This document shows positions 23,544-29,684 of a stretch of 29,684 nt of DNA, piece after piece. The DNA comes from JBBKWJ01 sp037968895. Lineage in GTDB: Bacteria > Actinomycetota > Acidimicrobiia > Acidimicrobiales > SZUA-35. Below the pieces are notes generated by a model that was given only the letters and a program-made list of their open reading frames with translations, was not told the origin of the DNA and did not search any database. Position numbers and translations under genes: made by a program. The DNA lies in assembly GCA_037968895.1 (NCBI GenBank), contig JBBKWJ010000020.1, positions 1 through 29,684 of the forward strand, in the 5' to 3' direction. The first letter of the stretch is position 1. Each line of letters opens with the position of its first letter.

Positions 23544-23555
23544 GATTAACAGAGA

Positions 23556-24647
23556 ATGAGAATGAGATCGCTGTTTGTGGCGACAATGACAGCTGTCTCC
23601 CTGATTGTGACGCCGAGCCCGGCCTTCGCTGAACCCGAACGCGGGCCAGTAATCGAAGTTGGCCCCATTTCGTATGAGACGGAGGCCGATCTTGACGCGG
23701 CCGAGGCCGACGCGCTGGCCGCAGCCGACTTCGATCCAACGATTGTGTCTGACTTTGATTTGCTCGGCCGACGGGGCTTGATTATTCGAAATCTTGGACT
23801 TCGCCAGCTTGCGCTTGACGGAGCCGCGGACGAGCTGAATATCGCGACCCTCGCCCACATCGAGGCCAAGAATGCGAGGCGACAAGCGGCTACGGATCTT
23901 GAGCTGATTCAAGTCGACCTTCTTGCGTTCGCCGTTGATACGTACACACTCAGCGACCAGGCAGCCTCCGACCGGTTGAACGGCGACAAAGAAGCGAGCC
24001 GGCGGTCCTTCACAATCGATTCTGTCACTGACGATCTAATGAGTCGGGTGACGGCTGCGAACAACGCATTGCTGCAAAGCATCGAGGACGAGTCGGCGGC
24101 CGAGCTGGTACGAGAGCAGTTTCGGGCTGAACTACTAACTCGCGAGGCAGACAAGGCGATGGCGATCCAGATCTTGGCGAACTTCGAAGCGCTCGTCACG
24201 ATTCGTGAACAAGCCATCAAGGCCAGGATTGAAGTCACGCTCGCCGAAACGCAAGACGGGATTCCGATGGTTGAGGTCGGTGGCATTCGAGTCAACGCGG
24301 AGATTGGCGAGCAACTCGAATTGATGCTCGAGGCCGCCTTGGCCGATGGCATTGAACTTGCTGGCGGCGGTTACCGCAGCCGGGCGAGCCAGATAGACCT
24401 TCGTCGTGCCCACTGCGGAACAAGCGAGTTTGCGATCTTTGACGCCCCGGCATCGAGCTGTTCACCCCCGACTGCCCGCCCTGGTGCGTCGCAGCATGAA
24501 CTCGGACTCGCCGTTGATTTCACTGAGAACGGATCGATCCTCACTTGGAGCAGCCCTGGCTTCTTCTGGCTCGAGGAGCACGCGGTCGAGTACGGCTTCA
24601 TCAACCTCCCGAGTGAAGCGTGGCACTGGTCGACAACTGGCCACTAA
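23556..24647 (+). CDS. Secreted VanY-type D-Ala-D-Ala carboxypeptidase-like peptidase
   Basis: 363 residues. It has a Sec signal (1-25, 'PAFA'), a long charged helical region (about 40-235) rich in Ala/Glu/Arg that is probably coiled coil, then a VanY/M15-type peptidase domain: 'GGGYRS' (270-275), 'GASQHELGLAVDF' (310-322) with His314 and Asp321 as zinc ligands, and 'EAWHWS' (354-359) with His357. Cys287 and Cys302 could form a disulfide in the exported domain. Such enzymes trim D-amino acids from peptidoglycan stem peptides outside the membrane, and the coiled coil may place it near the cell wall or partners. The ATG at 23556 is the first of two close starts (23562 also possible); neither has a good Shine-Dalgarno. 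Confidence 0.87.
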   Translation: MRMRSLFVATMTAVSLIVTPSPAFAEPERGPVIEVGPISYETEADLDAAEADALAAADFDPTIVSDFDLLGRRGLIIRNLGLRQLALDGAADELNIATLAHIEAKNARRQAATDLELIQVDLLAFAVDTYTLSDQAASDRLNGDKEASRRSFTIDSVTDDLMSRVTAANNALLQSIEDESAAELVREQFRAELLTREADKAMAIQILANFEALVTIREQAIKARIEVTLAETQDGIPMVEVGGIRVNAEIGEQLELMLEAALADGIELAGGGYRSRASQIDLRRAHCGTSEFAIFDAPASSCSPPTARPGASQHELGLAVDFTENGSILTWSSPGFFWLEEHAVEYGFINLPSEAWHWSTTGH

Positions 24648-24680
24648 CCGAGGTTGGCGTTGGCCTTCTGGAAGCAGGAC

Positions 24681-25877
24681 TCAGGCTCCTGCGGTCGGGT
24701 CGGTGTCTCGCTTGATCTTATTCTCGGGGTCACAAAGGATCTGACCGTTCGCCAGTGAGGTCGGCCCGTTCTTGGAATGCGGTTTCACATGATCGGATTG
24801 CAGCCAACTCAATGGTGCATCACAACCGATCGTCGAACATCGCCCTCTTGCCCGTAGGAGCAGGAGGTGTTTCATCCAGGGTGGGAAACCACGTGATTTG
24901 ACTGACATGTCGATTGGTTTCGACTTCGCGTCCATGACTACTCGCCGGAACGTGCCCGCGGCCAGCGCGATTGCCGCCCAATACGGATGCAAGGGCGATC
25001 CGTCAAGGAATTCACATCGATAGTCGACGTCGTTGTAGTCGGGCGTTGGTGAATTTGTGGAAGTACCGGCCAAATCGTCCAAAAGGTCTTCGGCCAGTTT
25101 CTCGCCGAGCACGATGTTGACGAGTGGCGTGGGATAAGTGCCGTCTTCTCTGGAGGCACCGCGGATAACGAGATTCGTGAGTGCACGCCCCGCTCGCATG
25201 TAATGCGACGAAATCACATTGTTTTCTGAATCCTCGCGAAACAGTTTCTGGGCTTCGATGCCGATTGACGTGGTGAAGGCGTTGCCGGAGAGTGGGTCGA
25301 GATAGAACTTGCCGGAAACTGAGCCGTCTGCGTTTTCTCGGTACGACATGCCGGTTTTGCGTGCTTGTTCTTTGGGGAGTTCACCGTCTGGGTCGGATGC
25401 GTTCAACCAGTACCGGACTACTTGTTCGAATTCTGTGAAGTCGAGGTTTTCTGCGTGTGTAACGAAGTTGGGTTGGTCGTCTTGGAGTTGGAGTTCGTTT
25501 CTAGGGTTGCAGATTCTGCGAAGGAGTTTGATGTGGCTTCGCGACATGACACCTGCGAGGTGTGCGTCAGTGAACACTGGGAAGTCATCTAACCAGCGTC
25601 CGAGTCGTTGGTCTTCGCGTACGACCGCAGTTTCGACTTTGGTTTCACCAGCGACGAGTGTTGCTGATCGTGCGCCGGGCTGCTCGATTGAGAGGGCCCG
25701 TTCGGTTTGGCGAAGCGTGACGACTCGTAGCGCATCGATCTGGTTGGTGATGCGTTGGATGCGGCAGGAACGCTCGGTGAGGGCTGTGGCACCCATTCCG
25801 AGGTAAGAGTTGTTGACGAGTGCCGTAACGGCGTCTTCGAGGGTATGGAGTTCGCTGTGGTGCTCTCCGCCTGGCAT
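24681..25877 (-). CDS. DUF222/HNH endonuclease-like protein (13E12-type), LexA-controlled
   Basis: 398 residues. The helical DUF222 part (about 10-310) includes 'RSHIKLLRRI' and 'YRENADGSVSGKFYLDPLSGNAF'. It is followed by a C-terminal HNH domain: 'RGRCSTIGCDAPLSWLQSDHVKPHSKNGPTS', then 'ANGQILCDPENKIKR', with the Cys pairs and Asp-His of the metal site intact. The family is common and often multi-copy in actinobacteria, where several members belong to the SOS response; its DNA target is unknown. The promoter holds a perfect LexA box (see 25884-25912), and the ATG at 25877 seems to be the first transcribed base. No phage or insertion-element genes adjoin it. Confidence 0.9.
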   Translation of the reverse strand: MPGGEHHSELHTLEDAVTALVNNSYLGMGATALTERSCRIQRITNQIDALRVVTLRQTERALSIEQPGARSATLVAGETKVETAVVREDQRLGRWLDDFPVFTDAHLAGVMSRSHIKLLRRICNPRNELQLQDDQPNFVTHAENLDFTEFEQVVRYWLNASDPDGELPKEQARKTGMSYRENADGSVSGKFYLDPLSGNAFTTSIGIEAQKLFREDSENNVISSHYMRAGRALTNLVIRGASREDGTYPTPLVNIVLGEKLAEDLLDDLAGTSTNSPTPDYNDVDYRCEFLDGSPLHPYWAAIALAAGTFRRVVMDAKSKPIDMSVKSRGFPPWMKHLLLLRARGRCSTIGCDAPLSWLQSDHVKPHSKNGPTSLANGQILCDPENKIKRDTDPTAGA

Positions 25878-25883
25878 ATCGAC

Positions 25884-25912
25884 AGTTTAACAAACATATG
25901 TTCGCTACACAA
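25884..25912 (-). promoter_or_regulatory. SOS promoter: LexA box between -35 and -10 of the DUF222-HNH gene
   Basis: On the minus strand, TTGTGT (25907-25912), a 17-base spacer and TAAACT (25884-25889) form the promoter. The spacer contains CGAACATATGTTTG (25891-25904), which fits the Gram-positive/actinobacterial LexA consensus CGAAC-RNRY-GTTYG at every position. LexA bound here would block RNA polymerase. Transcription would start at the ATG (25877). Confidence 0.8.
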
Positions 25913-25968
25913 CGATTTTGGGTCTAAATTAGACGTATTATTCTCGTCTTGCTCGACGCTTTGCGATC

Positions 25969-26280
25969 TCAAAGCTCGCCGAAAAGGCGTGCGGTATGTG
26001 GCCCGGTGGCGAGTGGTTGGTGGAACGACGCCTTGGCAATCACGCGTAGTAAAGCGACAGCCGGGTCGTCGGTGCTGAATCTCCACGGCATGCCCGCTAC
26101 CAGCGCCAGCTCGGCGGCTGCGGCTGCCAGGTAAGGGACGAGTGACGGCTTGATGTCGAACACTTCGATCAAGGCGAGGCGGCCATTGACGTCTGACGCC
26201 GTTGGCTGAGGGCCATTCGTTGGCTGGAGCTCTCTAGTGGTCCAATTGTGCTGGATTGGGTCTGTCTTTGTTGTGGTCAT
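25969..26280 (-). CDS. Small unknown protein divergent from the MocR gene
   Basis: 103 residues from the ATG at 26280; the open frame continues to 26382 but would overlap the regulator. A polar N-terminus (1-30) is followed by 'LALIEVFDIKPSLVPYLAAAAAELALVAGMPWRF', a helical Ala-rich stretch, then 'DPAVALLRVIAKASFHQPLAT'. It has no signal peptide and no recognised family. Codon usage looks coding-like, mostly GC at third positions. GATCAT six bases before the ATG could be a leaderless -10. The call is tentative; the close divergent neighbour with operator-like repeats suggests it could be a MocR target. Confidence 0.45.
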   Translation of the reverse strand: MTTTKTDPIQHNWTTRELQPTNGPQPTASDVNGRLALIEVFDIKPSLVPYLAAAAAELALVAGMPWRFSTDDPAVALLRVIAKASFHQPLATGPHTARLFGEL

Positions 26281-26360
26281 GTCTCTATGATCACGAAATA
26301 TGGTGACCAATTCGAGTTCCAATTCGCCAAAAGTGGGTACCAATCGACTGGTCCAATTGT
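26238..26360. repeat. Repeated candidate MocR operators around the divergent starts
   Basis: The 12-mer TGGTCCAATTGT occurs at 26238-26249 and again at 26349-26360, on either side of the divergent starts. CCAATTCG also repeats at 26307-26314 and 26319-26326, 12 bases apart. MocR-family regulators usually bind repeated sites near their own promoter, so autoregulation is likely. Part of the set lies inside the regulator's own first codons. Confidence 0.5.
26286..26292. promoter_or_regulatory. Overlapping -10 elements of divergent leaderless promoters
   Basis: TATGAT on the plus strand (26286-26291) lies eight bases before the MocR ATG at 26300. GATCAT on the minus strand (26287-26292) lies six bases before the ATG at 26280. 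The two hexamers share five bases, so only one polymerase could open here at a time. Neither gene has a Shine-Dalgarno. The -35 regions are weak. Confidence 0.45.
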
Positions 26361-27754
26361 TGGGCCAGTGGTCGGGTGGCACCGGCCCGCTCTATCAGCA
26401 GTTGACTGATCGAGTCGCAGAACTGATCTCGGAAGGCAGCGTCCGTGCCGACGAGCGATTGCCGCCCGAGAGGGCGCTTGCGACAGCATTGACCGTGTCT
26501 CGGGGCACGATCGTTCGAGCGTATGAGCAGCTCGCCGCCGATGGTGCGGTCGCTCGAGTGCAGGGGAGCGGTACGACAATCACGGGAAGGCTGGCGAGTG
26601 ACGCGGCGCTGGCAGCTGAGTTTGTTGGCGAACGCCTTTGGATGAACGAGGGCGCATCAGTTGACTTGCTCAAGGCAATTCCGATAATGCTGCCCGATGT
26701 CGCCGGTTTGGTCGCGTCGATCGACCTTGCTCCACACGCAAACGATCTGGACGGTGCCGAACCGCTCGGCTGGTGGAGCCTGCGACAACGCATCGCAGAG
26801 TTGCACACTCGTCAGGGACTCCCGACGACGCCACACCAGATACTGGTTACCTCTGGCGCTCAGCAGGCCATCTCGCTCGTCGTCACGGCGATGACGAACC
26901 CCGGCGAGGTTGTGCTCGGCGAGGAGGTCACGTGGCCTGGCCTGATCGACGCTATTCAACACATCGGCGCTCGATTTGAACCGGTGCGGCTCGACAGCGA
27001 GGGGCTCATCATCGATGACCTGGCGGCCAAGATCGACCGATTCAGGCCGAGTCTGATGGTCTTCAATCCTCAGCACCAGAATCCCACGGGCTCTCGCCTC
27101 CCGCCCGAAAGGGTCGCCGCAATCGCAGCACTGTCCCGTCAACATCGGATCCCGACACTTGAGGATCGGGTTGCAGCCGACCTTGGCTTCGATCGCAGGC
27201 ACCTCCCAGCAATCGACGAGTACGACACCGGCGGCTATGGCCTGATCGCCGGTTCGGTTTGCAAGGTTGTCTGGCCTGGACTTCGTCTCGGCTGGCTTCG
27301 CGCCGATGCTCAAGTTGTTAATCGTCTGCGGTCCCACAAGGCCATGGCCGACATGTTCACTCCGGCAATCGGCCAATTGCTCGGCCTCGATGTACTTGAG
27401 CGGTACGAGGAGCTTGTCGCCATTCGTCTCGCTCAGCTCCGCCCTGCCGTCGACCTTGTCGTCGACACACTCCGAAACGAGCTACCCGATTGGACCTTCG
27501 CTCCAGTCAGGGGCGGACTGTCGGTGTGGGCGACGCTGCCAGAACAAGCGTCTGCGTCGAGGTTCGTGCAGCACGCAAGTCGGCACGATCTACTCATCGC
27601 CTCTGGGCGACAGTTCCGTTCAACCGACGCCGATTGCTCCAACATTCGAATTCCGTTCACCGCGCACCCCGCCGCCCTCGCCGAAGGCATGCGGCGGCTC
27701 GTCCGAGCGTGGCAGACGTTTGACCAGCAACCGGTTGCCGTGAACGTTATCTAA
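26300..27754 (+). CDS. MocR-type regulator: GntR winged helix fused to PLP aminotransferase domain
   Basis: 484 residues from the ATG at 26300; a GTG at 26333 would also keep all domains. Residues 25-95 are a GntR winged helix ('PLYQQLTDRVAELISEG', 'LPPERALATALTVSRGTIVRAYEQL', 'GSGTTI'). After a linker, residues 135-475 form a fold-type I aminotransferase domain with 'GAQQA', 'QHQNPTG' (Asn261) and the pyridoxal-phosphate lysine Lys322 in 'SVCKVVWPGLRLGW'. MocR proteins sense PLP or an amino-compound-PLP adduct and control vitamin B6, GABA, taurine or other amino-acid genes. No pdxS/pdxT or transporter gene is visible, so the target cannot be named. The divergent small gene, or the regulator itself, is the nearest candidate. 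Confidence 0.9.
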   Translation: MVTNSSSNSPKVGTNRLVQLLGQWSGGTGPLYQQLTDRVAELISEGSVRADERLPPERALATALTVSRGTIVRAYEQLAADGAVARVQGSGTTITGRLASDAALAAEFVGERLWMNEGASVDLLKAIPIMLPDVAGLVASIDLAPHANDLDGAEPLGWWSLRQRIAELHTRQGLPTTPHQILVTSGAQQAISLVVTAMTNPGEVVLGEEVTWPGLIDAIQHIGARFEPVRLDSEGLIIDDLAAKIDRFRPSLMVFNPQHQNPTGSRLPPERVAAIAALSRQHRIPTLEDRVAADLGFDRRHLPAIDEYDTGGYGLIAGSVCKVVWPGLRLGWLRADAQVVNRLRSHKAMADMFTPAIGQLLGLDVLERYEELVAIRLAQLRPAVDLVVDTLRNELPDWTFAPVRGGLSVWATLPEQASASRFVQHASRHDLLIASGRQFRSTDADCSNIRIPFTAHPAALAEGMRRLVRAWQTFDQQPVAVNVI

Positions 27755-27755
27755 A

Positions 27756-27774
27756 GCGCTATTTCAGTTAGCGC
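27756..27774 (+). terminator. Short hairpin after the MocR gene
   Basis: GCGCTA-TTTCAGT-TAGCGC immediately follows the MocR TAA. The stem is 6 bp and no U run follows, so termination would be weak. Confidence 0.35.
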
Positions 27775-27805
27775 CGGGTCACCAGTGCGAGAAGGTGGCG
27801 CGATC

Positions 27806-27811
27806 TATACT
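27806..27811 (+). promoter_or_regulatory. -10 element of the DUF2510-scramblase gene (leaderless)
   Basis: TATACT seven bases before the ATG at 27819, with no Shine-Dalgarno between. The position argues for the ATG at 27819 over the in-frame ATG-like start at 27795, which lies upstream of this element. No clear -35. Confidence 0.5.
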
Positions 27812-27818
27812 CCCGTGC

Positions 27819-28700
27819 ATGACTGACGGCTCTGCAAACCCCGCTAACTGGTATCCCGATCCGGGAGGCCGCCATGAATATCGCTACTGGGATGGGTCGG
27901 CGTGGACTGATCACGTCAGCAATCAGGGAGTCACGGCCACCGACCCGCTCAATGGCCCTCCTCCGCCCGCAGGGGGCGATGGGTTCGATCGGATCGACCG
28001 GGGGCTGACGATCGGCGATGAAGGGGCGAAAGTTCAAGAGCAACTGTCTGGCACTGGTCATCGGGGGATCGGACTGAGCGGTCCCGTCTCCGGTGGTGGC
28101 GGCAGTATCTTCAGCGAGCCGATTCTGGTAGTGAACCAGAAAGCGAAGCTGATCGAGCTGAACAACGAATACAGCGTGTTCGATCAGCAGGGCAACAAGA
28201 TTGCGGCGGTCGGCCAAGTTGGCCAGTCGTGGTTCCGTAAGCTGCTTCGACTGCTTGGCAGCTTCGATCAGTTTCTCACTCACCGATTGCACATCACCGA
28301 TGTATCTGGAGCGGTTGTCCTTGGCCTTACGCGACCAGGCAAGATTTTCAAGTCGAAGGTCATTGTCAGCGACTCGAATGGCAATGAAATCGGGCGAATT
28401 GTGCAGCAGAATATGGTCGGCAAGATCCGTTTCGGACTCGAGGCGCACGGTCAAACACTTGGCGCGATCAAGGCCGAAAACTGGCGGGCGTGGAACTTCC
28501 GAATTGAAGACGCAGCCGGCAACGAGATCGCCCGTGTCACCAAGACGTGGGAGGGCCTGGCCAAGACGATGTTCACGACCGCCGACAACTACGTTTTGCA
28601 GATCTCGCAGCGTGCGTCGGAACCGCTCAACTCGCTCGTGGTTGCGAGCGCACTGTCGATCGACACTGCTCTAAAGCAAGACCAACGCGGCTTCGGCTGA
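27819..28700 (+). CDS. DUF2510 domain fused to phospholipid-scramblase/LURP-one-like domain
   Basis: 293 residues from the ATG at 27819. Residues about 8-35 are a DUF2510 module ('ANWYPDPGG', 'YRYWDGSAWTDHV'), a small actinobacterial domain. A Gly/Pro linker follows to about 90. Residues 95-290 have the repeated strands of the scramblase/LURP-one beta-barrel: 'SEPILVVNQKAKLIELNNEYSVFDQQGN', 'HRLHITDVSGAVVLGLTRPGKIFKSKVIVSDSNGNEIGRI' and 'WNFRIEDAAGNEIARV', ending near 'NYVLQIS'. Similar DUF2510-scramblase fusions occur in other actinobacteria. The eukaryotic name does not prove lipid scrambling here, and no membrane helix is evident. Function unknown; possibly a membrane-surface or ligand-binding protein. 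Confidence 0.8.
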   Translation: MTDGSANPANWYPDPGGRHEYRYWDGSAWTDHVSNQGVTATDPLNGPPPPAGGDGFDRIDRGLTIGDEGAKVQEQLSGTGHRGIGLSGPVSGGGGSIFSEPILVVNQKAKLIELNNEYSVFDQQGNKIAAVGQVGQSWFRKLLRLLGSFDQFLTHRLHITDVSGAVVLGLTRPGKIFKSKVIVSDSNGNEIGRIVQQNMVGKIRFGLEAHGQTLGAIKAENWRAWNFRIEDAAGNEIARVTKTWEGLAKTMFTTADNYVLQISQRASEPLNSLVVASALSIDTALKQDQRGFG

Positions 28701-28711
28701 GCCACTCGCGT

Positions 28712-28762
28712 CGAACTGGTCCCGGTGCACCAGCCTCCGGCTGTACCACCGGGACCAGTTCG
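28712..28762 (+). terminator. Long perfect hairpin after the scramblase-like gene
   Basis: A perfect 16-bp stem pairs 28712-28727 with 28747-28762. A second 5-bp stem (CAGCC/GGCTG, 28731-28743) sits within the loop region. It starts 11 bases after the TGA of the scramblase-like gene. No U tail follows, and the next gene starts 29 bases later on the same strand. Confidence 0.6.
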
Positions 28763-28791
28763 GGATGGAGGGGTGAAGTAGGGTGCGGGCC

Positions 28792-29684
28792 ATGAGGATC
28801 CAGACCGTCGACTATCACACGGCGGGAGAGCCGTATCGCATCGTGACTGGCGGCGTTGTGCCCTTGCGCGGGGCGACGGTTCTTGACAAACGTGAGTATG
28901 CCGAGACCGAACTCGATGATGTCAGACAGTTCCTTGTCAACGAGCCTCGCGGCCACGCCGACATGTATGGCTGCTTCGTCACTGAACCCGACGACGATGG
29001 CGCCGAGTTTGGCATGGTGTTCTTTCACAAAGACGGCTTCTCGACGGCATGCGGTCACGGCACGATCGCAGGCGCGACGTGGGCACTCGAGACCGGCATC
29101 GTCGACATGCAGGAGCCAACGACACGGTTCTCAGTCGACGTTCCGTCTGGCCGACTCGCTGTCGAGGCCGAATGCGATGACGGAGTTGTCGGTGTTGTGC
29201 GGTTTGTCAATGTGCCGGCGTGGGTCAGCGGCCTCGACATTTCCGTGTCCGTCGACGACAACAAGGTCAATCTCGATGTGGCCTATGGCGGCGCGTTCTA
29301 CGCGACACTCCCGGCCGAGTCGGTCGGGTTGACCGCAACCTCGGGTGACCTCGACGATCTGATTGTGACAGCGCGGAAAATCAAAGCGGCCATGCTCGAC
29401 CACGCGGCCGTGACTCACCCGGTCGACGATCGCCTCTCTGGCCTCTATGGGGTGATCTTCTACGATAACGAGAGTCCTGTTGACGGTGCCTCGATCGAAG
29501 GCGAACTGTGTCAGCGAAACATCACCGTGTTCGCCGATGGCGAGGTCGACCGGTCGCCATGTGGAAGCGGTACTTCGGCCCGGCTGGCGGTGCTCGACCG
29601 CAGAGGACAACTTGTGCGAGGACAGGTGCTGTCTCACCGGGGAGTGACAGGTGCCAAGTTCTCTGGTCGCGTGCTCGGTGAATC
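28792..29684 (+). CDS. Proline racemase-family protein, 3' end outside window
   Basis: 297 residues are visible from the ATG at 28792, with GGAGGGG about 17 bases upstream and no stop before the window ends; family members have about 330-345 residues. N-terminal 'VDYHTAGEP' and 'VNEPRGHADMYG' are typical. Both catalytic cysteines are present: Cys87 in 'TACGHGT' and Cys257 in 'SPCGSGT'. Having both favours a proline racemase or 4-hydroxyproline 2-epimerase over trans-3-hydroxyproline dehydratase, where the first Cys is usually Thr or Ser. The enzyme inverts the alpha carbon of proline or hydroxyproline in the cytosol. Substrate cannot be fixed without the missing end and neighbours. Confidence 0.88.
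   Translation, partial: MRIQTVDYHTAGEPYRIVTGGVVPLRGATVLDKREYAETELDDVRQFLVNEPRGHADMYGCFVTEPDDDGAEFGMVFFHKDGFSTACGHGTIAGATWALETGIVDMQEPTTRFSVDVPSGRLAVEAECDDGVVGVVRFVNVPAWVSGLDISVSVDDNKVNLDVAYGGAFYATLPAESVGLTATSGDLDDLIVTARKIKAAMLDHAAVTHPVDDRLSGLYGVIFYDNESPVDGASIEGELCQRNITVFADGEVDRSPCGSGTSARLAVLDRRGQLVRGQVLSHRGVTGAKFSGRVLGE

Noticed and set aside
24681..25877. Homing endonuclease or phage HNH gene
   Set aside because: The DUF222 domain and SOS promoter fit the chromosomal 13E12-type family; no phage genes or attachment repeats adjoin it.

Overview
The window is dense bacterial coding sequence with 24 gene calls, two of them cut by the window edges, and no gap between genes longer than about 220 bases. 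Several features point to an actinobacterium: a DUF222/HNH ('13E12-type') gene under an actinobacterial-type LexA box, a DUF2510 domain, an SCO6745-family C-terminus, a WS/DGAT wax ester/triacylglycerol synthase, and adenylate cyclase-STAND architecture. The moderately high GC, frequent leaderless-looking starts and gene content suggest Acidimicrobiia (Ilumatobacter-like). That placement is inference only. No tRNA, rRNA, CRISPR array, insertion sequence or phage module was seen.

Left part (1-4545): the end of an SCO6745-family protein, then a cAMP-type signalling island. The island holds a stand-alone cyclic-nucleotide-binding-domain protein, a Crp/Fnr regulator, and a divergent class III nucleotidyl cyclase fused to an NB-ARC/STAND ATPase. 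It closes with a strong hairpin between convergent genes. Metabolic block (4610-9580): a short alpha-glucan phosphorylase, an unknown 155-residue protein, a second hairpin of the same sequence family, a WS/DGAT acyltransferase translationally coupled to a small alpha/beta hydrolase, and a cupin protein.

Central block (9698-17273): a tightly coupled five-gene minus-strand operon in which every junction overlaps by 4 or 8 bases. Its order is a GT2 polyprenyl-phosphate glycosyltransferase fused to an HPr-kinase-like P-loop domain, a GtrA membrane protein, a GT39 membrane glycosyltransferase, a secreted membrane-anchored phospholipase C/acid-phosphatase-like phosphoesterase, and a Tat-exported PhoD-like lipoprotein. 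This looks like a system that loads sugar on a lipid carrier, flips it, transfers it outside and hydrolyses phosphoesters at the surface. The fused kinase-like domain makes it the best candidate for an undescribed system here.

Right part (17493-29684): an acidic secreted lipoprotein-like protein, a serine beta-lactamase-family hydrolase, a small leaderless gene, an M16 metalloprotease lipoprotein, a second alpha/beta hydrolase paralogous to the one beside WS/DGAT, a VanY-type peptidase, a LexA-controlled DUF222-HNH gene, a divergent pair of a small unknown gene and a MocR regulator with repeated candidate operators, a DUF2510-scramblase-like protein, a long hairpin, and a proline racemase-family gene cut by the window end.
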